Part shown: piece after piece, positions 38,001 to 49,900 of the stretch
How the letters are laid out: every line of letters starts with the position of its first letter
Numbering within the stretch: position 1 is the stretch's first letter
Assembly (NCBI GenBank): GCA_025617745.1
Contig: CM046855.1
Span: 14,973,880-15,037,879 of the forward strand
DNA: 64,000 nt
Direction: 5' to 3'
Source of the DNA: Heliocidaris erythrogramma
Taxonomy: Eukaryota > Echinodermata > Echinoidea > Camarodonta > Echinometridae
Position numbers and translations under genes: made by a program
Notes under the pieces: generated by a model
Seen by the model: only the letters and a program-made list of their open reading frames with translations
The model's database searches: none
What the model was told of the DNA's origin: nothing

Positions 38001-39500
38001 ATGTTGATAATGTTGATTTGTAGTAGAGAATGTTTATTGTTAGATACTATTACAACCTTTACTGTGATCATACATGTGACAATTCCTGTGTTGCAAGTTA
38101 TTACTGATATATATAAAACTTTCATCTTCATTGCAGGAAGTTTATATTTTACCTCATTTGTTTTCATTCAAAACTAAAGGATGAACTATAAGAGTTAAAA
38201 TTTCAAAATTTCTTTTTACAGGTGTCAGTGCTTCAAATATTTCAAATCAAATGCTGATGCCTAGAAAATTTGTGTAAAAAGTTAAAACTAAAGGGAACCA
38301 GACAAAGTATTGAATTTTTAGTGAGTGAAGTTTCTTTCACAACTGCGGTGATTTATCCTTGTAGCGTATTATTATTCTATGATTCTTTCAAGTGTAACAA
38401 TCACCAAAAATATAATTTTTGTACAGCTAGAATGTATAAAATCAACCTCAAAACATTGAACCTGGCCTTCTATGGGTTAAAAGTTACGGAGTATGAAGAA
38501 AATGAACAAAAACATAACCCCCCCCCCCAATGTACGGGTGCGTCGACTAGTCTCCTCAGAAGTCGCTGTTTTGTTTATTGGGAGTGTATTTCAACTTGCT
38601 ATATCACTTTATAGAATCAACATTTGAGGCTTATATTTCGAATATAGTATAGCGACATGGAACGCCTAATATACAGAGCATACAGAGAAAATATTTGTTG
38701 GTGATTGGTACACTTTAAAATTGAATTTGATATGCATAGATGTCTGTTCATAACCCATGTTTCTAGGAGTAACATCACTGGCAGAGAGCATTGGGGTAGG
38801 TGAGCCCACTTTAGACCTGATCATCAATGGATTGAAACAGCCAAGAAACTATGACATTCGAGTTGGTAAGGCTGTCTTTCCTAAGATATGATTGAACTTA
38901 ACTTATTGATCGTGTGTCTAATTTTTAGTGTATAGAAAGTACAGTGATTAGTTCAAGGTATCACGAATTAAAGATCTTATGGTACAAAAAAATTGTGGAA
39001 AAGGAGGTTGATTGTCTAAATGGGCTTGCATTATGGACATACTGGGCTCCATATGAATGTATTTCCAAAAGAAAGGCTGCTGATAGTGATCATGCTGTTT
39101 AAAATTCATATTCATTATGGACAAATTTTTATGTTTGAAATTTAGAGTCTGTAAACATCATCTATAGTTAAACTTCTCATTCTCCTTTCTTTCCTTCTAA
39201 TCTCTCTATATTTATATAGAGTTTGATAAACCACTCTTCAAGCAGAACATCATGTCAATAGATCAGATCAGATCAGGTATGCGACTCACTGGACGCGTGA
39301 CCAATGCAGTCCACTTTGGTGTGTTTGTGGACATTGGTGTAGCAGATTCGGCTCTCTGTCATAGGAATCAGATGGCTCATCATATTTTGAAAGGAAAAGT
39401 TCTAGGGCCAGGAGATAAAGTGGAGGTGGTGGTGATGAACAAGAAGCAAACAAATCAAGGAAAGTGGAATATAGGCTTGAGACTTGTAGGTGTAAGCTGA
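24336..39500 (+). CDS. SRBD1: SRBD1, S1 RNA-binding domain protein (Tex family), complete, 18 exons
   Basis: Animal homologue of bacterial Tex and the Spt6 core; a nucleic-acid-binding protein. Exons: 24336-24487, 24906-25067, 25667-25784, 26660-26801, 27104-27200, 27788-27938, 28345-28553, 29013-29170, 31592-31682, 32356-32463, 33333-33424, 33895-33977, 36008-36114, 36258-36464, 36909-37067, 37465-37550, 38767-38865, 39220-39500. They sum to 2502 nt, 833 aa, all phases consistent. Domain order: Tex N-terminal region ([15 protein letters not shown]), YqgF-like domain ([31 protein letters not shown]), helix-hairpin-helix ([20 protein letters not shown]), basic linker, a second HhH-like part, and a C-terminal S1 domain ([20 protein letters not shown]). 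The N-terminus is about 150 residues shorter than I recall for human SRBD1. An in-frame ATG at 24273 runs through a poly-C tract; I prefer 24336. Confidence 0.95.
29213..30554 (+). mobile_element. Tandem-repeat-core mobile element, family A, copy 1 (SRBD1 intron 8)
   Basis: Starts ATGCCTCCGCC and approaches its end with GGCGGAGGCAT, then a conserved tail ending CATTCATCTTGTT. Just inside the left end is a hairpin (gcctccgcccaccgaaggtgg... pairing with cggaggc) and a (GTCC)n tract. The core is about seven units of roughly 170 bp, alternating in two subtypes (ccatgatttttgaagaactg and ccgcgatatctcaagaacta). Most units carry AGGTCA direct repeats, for example at 29338-29366, 29678-29706 and 30018-30046. 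No protein is encoded. The layout resembles Helentron-derived HINE/Pearl elements of invertebrates, but the class is an inference. Confidence 0.75.
30767..31200 (-). pseudogene. Decayed non-LTR retrotransposon reverse-transcriptase C-terminus (SRBD1 intron 8)
   Basis: On the minus strand, [17 protein letters not shown] followed by [17 protein letters not shown] resembles the cysteine/histidine tail of RTE/CR1-like LINE proteins (a C-G..QTM.HLL.C.(L/R)L...C...DLA pattern). In another frame just upstream are [11 protein letters not shown] and, earlier, [19 protein letters not shown], both also typical of that tail. Frame changes and stops show it is dead. It lies antisense within the intron. 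Confidence 0.6.
31995..32030. repeat. (ATT)n microsatellite in SRBD1 intron 9
   Basis: Run of ATT triplets with one interruption. Confidence 0.9.
32895..33130. repeat. Double palindrome with attcataaggaccgctattcata arms (SRBD1 intron 10)
   Basis: Two successive inverted repeats built from one ~20-bp word. The right one pairs cgctattcataaggaccgct with its complement agcggtccttatgaatag around an acgcgt-containing centre. The left one is a degenerate version, also centred on acgcgt. It is probably a pair of MITE copies or one duplicated snap-back element. Confidence 0.7.
33165..33306. mobile_element. Snap-back MITE (TTTCATAAA family) in SRBD1 intron 10
   Basis: Ends ctgtttcataaaacttgtta and taacaagtttatgaaacagg are inverted repeats; the core contains cagccaatcggatgcaagga. 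Nearly the same element occurs at 41121-41265 and 63356-63505. About 142 bp, no coding sequence. It ends about 26 bp upstream of SRBD1 exon 11. Confidence 0.8.
34171..35800 (+). mobile_element. Tandem-repeat-core mobile element, family B (SRBD1 intron 12)
   Basis: Begins gttcacctgagcctaaggct with a small hairpin (gagcc taa ggctc), followed by a gtccgtcgtgcgtcgtcc tract. Then come about four full units and one partial unit of roughly 325 bp. Each unit contains ttcttctccaaaac, tcaaccaaacttggtagga and gtggccctataggg. It ends cacctcaggtgagcg...ggggctcttgtttt. The termini tcacctgag and ctcaggtga are inverted. Open frames across it are repeat translations. Confidence 0.75.
36909..37067 (+). CDS. 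SRBD1: SRBD1 exon 15: basic, nuclear-localisation-like linker
   Basis: This exon encodes an acidic start (SEEEDVKP) followed by [18 protein letters not shown], a stretch that fits a bipartite nuclear localisation signal, then a conserved [10 protein letters not shown]. It sits between the HhH region and the C-terminal HhH/S1 part, where bacterial Tex has no such insert. Nuclear targeting is inferred. Confidence 0.7.
39220..39500 (+). CDS. SRBD1: SRBD1 last exon: S1 RNA-binding domain and stop
   Basis: Encodes [20 protein letters not shown] followed by the S1/OB-fold strand pattern ([38 protein letters not shown]). The protein ends RLVGVS and stops at 39498-39500. Confidence 0.9.
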
Positions 39501-39919
39501 AAGATCTGTTTTTCTGTCTGTCTGTGCATGTGTGTCTCTTTTTCTCTGTCATGGTCTGTCTCCATCATCTGTGCCTTTCCCTGTCTTTCCTACTGCCCCC
39601 CCTCTCTTTCTCTCTCTTTTTCTTGATCTCTCTCTATTAATTTATCTGTCCCCTATCTTCTCTTTTTGTGCCTATTCATCTTCATTCTATGTACCTATGT
39701 CTTCTTTTCTTTCTCCAGGTCTTTCTCTTTTGCAGAACGTCTTCATATTTTCATCCTCATTTTGTCTATTAAAGTCTCTTTTTTATTCTAGAAATTTGTA
39801 CTATTCTGCTCTGTGTCTCATGTGAAGATTTAAAGACATTAAGAGAAGTATGTGCAGAGGTGATACACAAAAAACAAATATTGTTGACATGAAAATGATA
39901 TCTGACTAACCCCAAATAA

Positions 39920-40196
39920 GCATGATGGTTAAACTGCATTGAGACAAATAAAGATACATGATGAGGGGAAATGATTTCAGACATACCCAGAAAAAGTCTG
40001 ATGGTTTGACTTCATTGAAACAAATAAAGATACATGATGAGGGGAAATGATTTCAGACTTACCCAGAAAAAGTCTGATGGTTTGACTTCATTGAAACAAA
40101 TAAAGATACATGATGAGGGGAAATGATTTCTGACTAACCCAGAAAAGGTCTGATGGTTTGACTTCATTGAGACAATAAAGATACATGATGAGGGAA
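39920..40196 (+). repeat. 76-bp tandem repeat, about 3.7 copies, with AATAAA in each unit
   Basis: The unit runs gatggtttgacttcattg, aaacaaataaagatacatg, atgaggggaaatgatttc, agacttacccagaaa. AATAAA occurs at 39947-39952, 40023-40028, 40099-40104 and 40174-40179. It lies 420-700 bp after the SRBD1 stop and in its sense orientation, so the units are candidate poly(A) signals. Confidence 0.8.
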
Positions 40197-41120
40197 AGTA
40201 AGAATTTCTTTAGTGCAAATTGCTTAGGAAAAGTTTTTTTTTCTGGAAGGTTAAATTTTGGCCACAACCGTCATATCTCATTTTAGTTTTATATTTCAAC
40301 TCAAAGCATGTTAAATTAATAGTTCGGTTAGATTGATGGTGGTGCAATTCCTTTCAAGTGTACTGATATTTTGATATCCTTGTATTCACATTTTTCTGTG
40401 TACTCTCAGCTCTGCAATTTGTATGGTACTTCTTATTCGTTAGCTATCATAAAATGCAATACATTCCAGGGTACATGAACTCATTACTTTGGATGTTATG
40501 ATGTATTTGTGTTTAGTATAATGTCAAAAGACATTAAAGTTGTCATTCCTGTCTAATATTGCCAAATAATATTGGGTTTTCTCAAAGAGTTTTACCACTT
40601 CAAGTTATTAAAAAAAAAAGGAAAAAAAAGAGGTAAAACTTGTTTTTATGCGATGTAGTGAATATTTGTTGTGGCATATTCAGATGAATAATGAACACGT
40701 ACATTTGTATTCTAATGATCTGGCATTTGAATGGATTCTGTCTTAGACATGAAATGGACTGGTATCATAAGCTTGGTCAGAGTTCTATTTATGCTGGGCT
40801 TTGGGCTCAGCGAGTGTTTGAAACAAAGCACTTTTAAAAATATTCTTATGCTCTTATTGTCACATCATTGCAGAGAGCAGATTTTAGGGTCAATAGGTTT
40901 GTAAACCGATTGATATTGCCTTATTGCATATTACCCGATTCATATTAATGATATGAAGCAGGAACTAGCCGATTTTGAAGTTTATAATATTATGAAATTT
41001 AGACATTTTCTGACAATAAGGATTCTGTTCCTTTCTTCCATGTTCATTAATGTAGCACATAAAAGGTCAGATTTCGTGTGATCATGGCACAGCAAATATT
41101 TCTTTGGTATGACATGATCT

Positions 41121-41265
41121 GGGCCCCGTTTCAGAAAACTTCTTATCAATAACAAGTTGCAATAACTGTTGCTACTGAAATCCTTGAATATGATTGGCTG
41201 AGAACAAATTTGTCATAGAAATGTGGCAGTTGTTACTGATAACAAGTTTTTTGAAACTAGGCTCT
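41121..41265. mobile_element. Snap-back MITE (TTTCATAAA family)
   Basis: gggccccgtttcagaaaactt at the left pairs with the right end aacaagttttttgaaac. Its core (ttgcaataactgttgctactgaaatcctt, then tgattggctgag) is the reverse complement of the 33165 copy core. Confidence 0.75.
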
Positions 41266-44200
41266 GGTAAAGGTTAACCCAAGCTTAAAGTACCGTACGT
41301 TTATTTTCGTAGTTTTCTTTGGTTTTATTCTCTAATGGATGTTGTATGATTCTACAGAATTATTAGACATTGTGGCATGAGAAATAGTTGTTTGGTTACA
41401 AAAGTTGAAAGTAACCAGTTGGACTGTAATATAGAAATATTTATTTTTTCAGATTAAAAGCAACTTTTTTTTACAAGCAGCATCTCTGTCATTGTGTCCA
41501 TTGTATTTTATATTTCTTTGATCAAGGTGTTGGAAGTCATTATCAAGATACTTATCGAAATAACCTCGCATTAATTTATATGTCAGTGCTATGACTTAAT
41601 TTGCTATGAAATGGTAATATAAAATGTACAGATTTTTAATGGAATCTGACTGCAGCCTGTGTGAGTGTGTGCCTGCACCATCGATCTCTACCAGTGGATA
41701 AAGCAACGCCCGCTACGTTTGATGCGACCCGGCATGACGCATTGCCATGTTTGGGCTCGCAGAAAAACACCACCGCAGTACTGTTTCAATACAATTTTAT
41801 GCATTTTTAGAATCAAAGAAGCACTGAAGTATTTCCACGAATTACCTGCAAAACAGGTGTACCCTTACAAATTCTAGAGGTGATTTAATATGACAATTAG
41901 TAAAAGTCTTTTTTAGATAAAAAATCAAATCGCGTATCTTTTGAATAGGAATACACTGGAATCGTACACAGCAGACGATGTCCCACGTACCGTGTGTGGG
42001 TGAGGGCTACTAATTTTGGTTGTGCAGGCACATCAACTGCTCGCACATAGCCGTACGTACGATGTGATATCCACGTAAGAATAATAAACGTAAACGTATC
42101 CATGTAACAATAAACTCTTAATGCATCTTTTTAGGGCTAGCAGATGTACATACATATAGACTTGTACCTCGTTTTGGCACAATAGGCCATCACCCTCTAA
42201 AACAATACATGTAGATAGACTAGTCCAAGCTATTTTGTCCCTTATGTTACTGACCTGTTATATATTATATTATATATTAGACTTATACATTATAATACAT
42301 GTATTTAATATATTTGATGATACATGTATTAAGTTAATAGCCCTAACAGAACTTAGATCTGACCAAATATGAAGTAAAATGACACGATTTGATGTCGGTT
42401 TCTGCTTAGAACTCCACAATAATTATGGGACACCAAATGACCAAATTCCTTTGACTTGCCCATATGTTTCATTAAAGCCTAGTTCATTTGTGGTGTAGGG
42501 TACATTTTGGTATTATATCAAGTTTGGAACAAAGGTTCAATTTTATCTGTAAGGTAAAGGCGTATTGGATCAAATCAAAATGAAATCTCAACAGGTTTCA
42601 AAGTTCACAAATATCTTGGACCTCTAATAAATTCATCCTCAGATTGCTCCAAAAACAAAGATCAACACCTTGGAATGCATATTTCCAGAATGCATGATTA
42701 GACCAACACAACAAGCAAATAACACAAGTAGGCTTTTATTGTCTTCAATGAAAGTGATGTAGAACATTTACCAAACAACTTGGTAAATTTAATTTGCTAT
42801 GTATAGAATATGAACGAATGATGAACACTCTCAAAGATGATAAATACATGCAAAATGACTCCTTAAGATAAGACATGACATAGACGACACTGTCTTCATT
42901 AACAGTGGTTTCATTTGAGCAGATTAACACCATTCAACCTCTTCATCTCTCAACAATATTTTGGCATATATAATCTCAACATTTATCCTTCATATACTTT
43001 GGTGTAAAATAATCACACTTTAAAGATAGTTTTCTGACAGGAAATGCATGAATAAAACCATGACTACTTTACTTATTAAGCCGTGCAAATTCCTGCCAAA
43101 TACCCATATAAATTCTCCATAAGTAGACATCACAGCAATGAATACTGAATTTCAAAAATATTGGTTTAAAGTTTTGTAAAGCAATCACGTTTACGAGAGT
43201 GAACTTTGAACATTTACTATTTCATTAATATTCCTTTCATCAAAAGACAATGTTACTTAGTACAAAAAAAAACTATGTCCCATCTCGATTTCTTTTGTTA
43301 CTTGCTGATGTAAAGATAATGGTGAGGTAATTTTCTCCTGCCTCCTTTCAGCATGATAGTTTCCACTGAGAAAATGCCTGTAATGTGGATGGACTGCTAT
43401 ACACCATTGGGACAATGCTATCTCGATGACCTATAATGGACCGTTGGTTCAATTTATTGCTATTTTGGTGTGAAGCTCAAGCAAATTTTTGAAAGAAAAA
43501 ACATCGTCATAGAATTATATTAATGACCCTATTACATGTAATCTTATATTAGCCCTTTTGGCTTAGTGCTTCATCACATGATTCTTTAATTCTATGCAAT
43601 TCCTTAATTTTCAATCCATGATCCATTTGTGTTTAAGGAAATGTAATGGATCTGTACTACATAACACTTTCTGAATATATAGTCCATTACTATATTGAAC
43701 TATTAATACATTTATGTAATAAATGGCATAAAAATTAGTTTTCTTGAAGTTGCGTTTGAGCGGTACTGTCCTATAAAGTTAAATACCATGACATCTGTGT
43801 AGATGTACTGTGTATCTGTTTTAAATAATTCAAAATGTTCATATCATCATTGCTCGTAATGGTGATTTCTGAGAAAACAGAAGCAGAAAAAAAAGAAGGT
43901 AGAATGAGAGCTATATGAATCGAAATCTCCAGAAAAAGAAATAACTGACAGAGTAGAAACGCAAATAATACTGTAAAATGATTTCATGGCATATGTACAT
44001 AAAACGAGCAAAAACTAATTATTAAACAGACTCGACTACTACCAACATTCCTGTGCAAAAAAATATAATTACAGTATGATCTAATCAAAGAAAAAAGCTC
44101 AAGTTTGCTCAACAGCTACTGCATTGAAGACTAAATTGCACTGCCTCTTGCCATTAGATACTAGTCTATGGCATCACATTTGGATAGCCTTTTGAACTTT

Positions 44201-45761
44201 TACATCCCCTTTCCTGCTTATATTATAATGATATTTCTATTTAAAAGCTTGAGCAGTCTTCTCACATTACGACATGCAGTAATGTTTACAAAACCTTGCC
44301 TCCAAACAAACAAAAAAGAAACAAACACAAATAGTATACAACTCTTTATGAAAATACATACCTTTGTTATAAGCTACATCAAAGTAGTTTACAAATCAAA
44401 GTAAAGTTATTTAAAGTTAATTTGAATAATATCAAAGAGATAGCAAATGACCTGAAGCAGCAATGAAAGAAAGTAATCGTTCAATTCAAATTAAAACAAA
44501 ACAGGTGGTCAAACCAGAAATGATTTAGAAAGTCGAATCAATTTCTTCTCAAGACTCATTTCAACTGAACATCACAAATAAGAACAACCTTCAGAAGAAA
44601 AAATTTGACAAATTTATACAAATCAAATTTTACATGCTGAGAGAGGGGACGGTTAATTTTCATTCTTATTTCAACACGCAAGCCAAGATACAGTAACTCT
44701 GCTTCTTATAGAAAATACTTACTTTCAAACCAGGCTACTACTACAAGCATAATATACATCTTATCTATTGTTTAATATCTAAGTTCACAAAAAATAAAGT
44801 TCTCATTCTGTTTTACCTGGAACATTTGCACTTTACCTTTATCAAATAATCATTTTAATCTTTAAAATATCATTCAGTCATTCTAAGGCTGTTTTCATAA
44901 TGACAAACCATGCATAGATATGAATAATAACCATAGGAATTGAATATCTCTTCTACCAAATCAGGAGGTAAATAATATTCCCAAGGATTGGTGTTATCTT
45001 AGTAACTCTGCATTCATACCCTGTTCACAAGCAAATGTATAGCAAACACAAGCATTACAATGGATAGATTCCTAAACCTCTTTAAACTAAAACTCTGAAT
45101 AGCAACAAAACAGATACATAATAAAAGGAAACATTTTATTTTCTTTCATAATCTATTGTAAGGGGGACAAAATGAACAAATATACTCATATTGCTTCATA
45201 CATAAGGAGAACAACCGTGACCAATGGTCTAGAATGGATACGATTTGATTTTTGTATACATGTAGCACGTACTGTCTATAAACCACAGCCCGCGTCATGT
45301 CTGGCTTTGTATCCAATGCATTAATACCAAAAATTTGTCAGTAGCCATCCTCTACGACTGATTTTTTTTAGACTTTACTACCAATTGAGTCATAATTCAC
45401 AGTATAGAAATGCAGAAGATGAATCCATTCAGTGATATGAGACAAATTGGATATTTTCTTAATTCATTACGGTTTTTCTGATGAATTTTTTCTTCTTTTA
45501 AATACATGAAAGTCAGCATCTCAAAACACACACTTCAATATGTAAAACATCTTGCATATGTTAACACATGTATTCATAACAGAGGACTGGAGAGAAAGAT
45601 GAAATGAAAATCAAAATAAGGTCAAGCTGAACAATGAAAAGAAAGACCTCATTCAATTGCAAACTTGTTCCTTTTGTTCTAAAGATTCGTTAACTACATA
45701 TTCGATCATGGATGTTATCGTTGTCAACCCAATAAGTTATGATTGCGAAATTGCAATCTAT

Positions 45762-45846
45762 ATATCGTGTGTTGAGAGCCAGAAGGGCGTTAACTCTGTG
45801 TTAAAACATATGGGTTAACGCCCTTCTGGCTCTCTACAGACGATAT
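45762..45846. other. Long near-perfect hairpin, 33-bp stem
   Basis: Arms 45774-45794 (gagagccagaagggcgttaac) and 45814-45834 are a perfect 21-bp inverted repeat with a 19-nt loop. The stem continues outward through tgt/aca and atatcgt/acgatat with only G-G and T-T mismatches, giving about 33 positions. It lies about 1.1 kb beyond the UBR stop, so it may be in that 3' UTR or downstream. Size and geometry fit a pre-miRNA or a short snap-back MITE. No known miRNA is recognised. Confidence 0.6.
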
Positions 45847-46877
45847 TCTAGTATAAAGGTCAGCAAGTGTCAAGAGCTTCATTATGGGGGAATATACTAA
45901 AGTCAATGCAACATAGACTTGGGCATAAAAAAAGAAAAAGCTCTGGTAATCAAAAGTGGACACAAGATGCTGAGATAGAAATCAGAGCATTGAGCAAGTG
46001 AAAAATGCTTCAAGTGATCTCATTTCTGATACTCAAAAATACAGACTTTCCTACGAGCGGATGAACGTTTCAACCAAACAACTTGATTTCATTAAAATTC
46101 ACCACATTTTTGCTACATGCACTTGAATGGAGGGCAATCAGCAGGGAATGTACACACCAACGCCATGCTTATTGACAATCTATACCAAGTCCTTTCTCCC
46201 TACCCCACTACTCTTACAAAAATGTAAGAATACTTGCTGTAGTTGACAGAAGGCCACAGTAGAATATGATTTATCGATAGTACAATGATTCTGATGCGAT
46301 GTCATTTTTTGACATGTTTTACAATTTAAGCTGCGATTAAGTTCTATGAGAAAACAAACCCATCCACGTGGGTGTCTACATACTTTGTTAATAAGAACAT
46401 GCCATGTCTGCCATGAGTCCACTTTAGGCATTGTATTCATAAATTACATCAAATAATTACATATTTTCCTACACTACTTTAATAACATTTTTTTTCTTTA
46501 TTTAGTTTTCTCTTCATTCTCAGAAGATACACTATTTCATTTTGTCTAGATATTTACTACTTGTACAAAATCTAAGAAGTACAAAGAGCATCATCATTCA
46601 AAGTACAAGCTTCATCTAAAACATCAATAAATCTATAACTTTTATGTACCCTACAACAATCAACATATCTCTATCAATGTAATACTGCTGTTTCTAGAGC
46701 AATTGAAAGATTTGAATGAATGAACCAGGACTAAATGTTTATTTGAATAAAATCATGTTACCGTAATATAATTGTAATGCCATTTAAAGTCATATATATT
46801 TGATAGTCGGAGAGTTGATGTTCTCTTGATCACTAATGCTTCACTATCTGGGACTGATTATCCAGCTATTCTCGATG

Positions 46878-46922
46878 GAGGATGTTGCCATGGAGGATGT
46901 TGCCATGGAGGATGCTGCCATG
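46878..46922. repeat. 15-bp unit repeated three times just after UBR stop
   Basis: gaggatgttgccatg occurs three times in a row (the last with one change) in the first bases of the 3' UTR, 4 bp past the stop codon. Confidence 0.85.
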
Positions 46923-46926
46923 GTAA

Positions 46927-49900
46927 CTACATGTTCTGCCAGTTGATGAGAGGGGAGGAGCCTTCCAGTTTTCTGCTGACCGTTGCCTGAATACCATGAG
47001 AGAGCCAGAGTTTGTGAAGCTCACTGTAGCACTCCTTGCTCAGGTGTAGAGGATTACCACGCCTTGAGAAGTAATACAAAGTAAGAGGTTCAACATGTTA
47101 TAATGTCTGGAATTCAATTTAGTTGCCTTCCCCACAGCAGCTGAAAGACTCAGTAGCAAAAGTCTATACTTATTACTTAATGATAAACATTTAAAACATA
47201 ATACAACAAGATGAATGCGACTGCGTCTCCTATATGCCTCCGCCTAAATTCAGTTGATGGCTCAAACTGTTCTAGAAATATTTGATAACGATGCTAAAAA
47301 CCAGTAATTTCATGTAATTTCATGTAAATTGACCTCTGTGACCTCTGACCTTTGACCTACTTACCCCAAAATCTAATCAGTTCATCTTTCTATGGGGATG
47401 CATACTGGTACCAAGTTTGAAGTTCTCACCTCAAATAGTTCTTCAGAAATCGCGGTAACGGTGCTAAAAACCAAGAATTTCATGTAATTTCATGTAAATT
47501 GACCTGTGACCTGTGACCTTTGACCTACTTACCCCAAAATCTAATCAGTTCATCTTTCTATGGGGATACATACTGGTACCAAGTTTGAAGTTCTCACCTC
47601 AGATAGTTCTTGAGATATCGTGGTAACGGTGCTAAAAACCAAGAATTTCATGTAATTTCATGTAAATTGACCTCTGTGACCTCTGAACTTTGACCTACCT
47701 ACCCCAAAATCTAATCAGTTCCTCTTTCTATAGGGATATATACTGGTACCAAGTTTGAGGTTCCTACCTCAAATGATTCTTCAGATATCGCGGTAACGAG
47801 AAGTGGGACGGACGGACGGACGCATGGACGCACGGACAACCCGAAAACATAATGCCTCCGGCACCCACCTTCGGTGGGCGGAGGCATAAAAAACAACAAC
47901 ACATAATGAAGAAAGAGTGAATGTAGAAAAAAAAGATACATAAACATAATTTAAGCTCACCAAGAAGAGTAAGTATGGACCTTATAAGGTAGAAGCATTT
48001 CATACATGCGATTTAAAAAGTGTGTAATGGTGCCAGCTAAGAAAAGCTTGATATATATTGGTGAATGTTTCACAATAAAAAAATTTATATCAGCACAAAC
48101 ACTGCATATTTTACATTTTACATTTTAGTCTTTGGTACACAAAATTATTCCTTTTGCCAAGCATCTTCAGACAGGTGTATTTGAATATGTTTGACTTTCA
48201 GAGATAAAAAGTGTGTGTGACGACAGAGAAGTGGATAAGAGGAGATATGACAAACCTTAGACCAGGATCAGGTTCACCATACTCATCGAGGTAAGGTGGG
48301 GTGTATGAACACCCTTGACTCTTTCCAGACATCAATAGTAGGTTACATTCTCTAACTCTGTACAAAGAACATAACCATAATGCATAATGTAATTATAGCG
48401 GCATATAACCATAGCAATATGCTTAATTATTACCACCTCTCCAGCGAGTTGAATGGAAGTACATAATTGCTGTCAATAGAATGAAAACAAAATCATCACT
48501 GATCCCCTGTCTATGTACTCCTTTAATACGTTTTGGGTCTACCTCCACCCCCCCCCCCTCCTTTTCTCTCTTTCTGATCTCTTTCTTTCTATCTATTCAA
48601 TTCTTCTTTTTTTTTCCTCTCTCTCTCTCTCTTCTCTACAAAAATTTTCTTATTTCATCCCTCTTATTTCATATACTATCTCTTCTTTCCCTTGTACTAT
48701 CTCTATCTGCTTTGTGATTCTATTTTGTCTGACAGCCTTACGACATATCTTTCTTGACCTCCATATACATCCCTCTCCGTTCATTTACCCCCTTTGTAAA
48801 CTACATCCCTGTAGTCCCATTCACACACTTCACTTGAGGGTAATAATCAGCAAATGTTACCATACCTGAGGAAGACACCAGATCCAGCTCCACACATGAT
48901 AGCATGAGCGGTACATGCTCCCACTGATTCTCCATTGATCTCTCTCTGACAGCAGTAACTCTGAGAACATACCACAGTCCCACAGACCAGGCACATGGCT
49001 GGGGCTCTACTGTCACTCTGGGTTGTACTGTTTCCACGAGGGCACCTAAACCAACAGAAAACAGATGTCATAGCATTAGTATTCTTCATGGGGTTAGTAT
49101 TCTTCATCTGGGTTGTACTGTTTCCACGAGGGCACCTAAACAAACAGAAAACAGATGTCATAGCATTAGTATTCTTCATGGGGTTAGTATTCTTCATCTG
49201 GGTTGTACTGTTTCCACGAGGGCACCTAAACAAACAGAAAACAGATGTCATAGCATCATTTTACAATGAAACATTTTGTATAAAAATGTTAATGATATAA
49301 GATTCTATGAGTGACTGTTCCTGAGAATATAACAGGCTGAAAAAAGTTTTATACTTTGACTTCAGGTAAGTTGCTACGATTACAATTTCTCTTACAAGGT
49401 ACTTGTGTGCTACACCCGGGAAAAGAGTGGCACAGGTAAAAAAGTGTCTTGTCAAAGGATGTAAGTACGTGAGTGCCACAGCTGGGATTTTAACTGTACA
49501 ACTGAATTGTCAGGTGAATAGCAAAGAAAGATTTAAACTCATTACCACAACTCCAAAATAATCATACTTAAAGCACCCTTGACATGCACAACTGGGATAT
49601 AATGACTACAAATGCATCGATATCTTTGGAGAGGGACTGAAATACTTACGCAAACAACGATCTGTCATTCATAAGGTCACTGTAGTCTCGAGGCAAGTCA
49701 ATCAGCTGGTTGATCTCAATGGGATACCTAAAAAAATATATTCGTATTTGCAATATACATTAACAAATCTAAAATACTAATATAGAAAACCGAACTATAA
49801 TTTACAAATTAAATGATATATATTATCATCTAAGATACAGAGAGAAATAAATCATGGTCAGACCAACTGGTACAAAATCCTATGTTATGTCTCTATGAAT

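Larger units (their letters stand above)
39501..46926. other. Tail-to-tail interval between SRBD1 and UBR gene
   Basis: 7.4 kb between the two stop codons; it must contain both 3' UTRs. Apart from the 76-bp tandem repeat, one snap-back MITE, a long hairpin and a T/C-rich tract at 39540-39760, it is mostly unique AT-rich DNA. A more GC-balanced patch at about 41640-42080 has a 70-codon open frame (41665-41877) that I do not recognise. Confidence 0.5.

Noticed and set aside
39920..40196. CRISPR-like array
   Set aside because: The whole 76-bp unit repeats without unique spacers, in an animal genome; it is a simple tandem repeat.
41665..41877. 70-codon plus-strand open frame in a GC-balanced patch
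   Set aside because: No recognisable family, no clear splice context and no repeat in codon pattern; too short to call.
48481..48869. Plus-strand open frames rich in Leu/Ser/Phe
   Set aside because: Composition of a T/C-rich microsatellite region inside a UBR intron.
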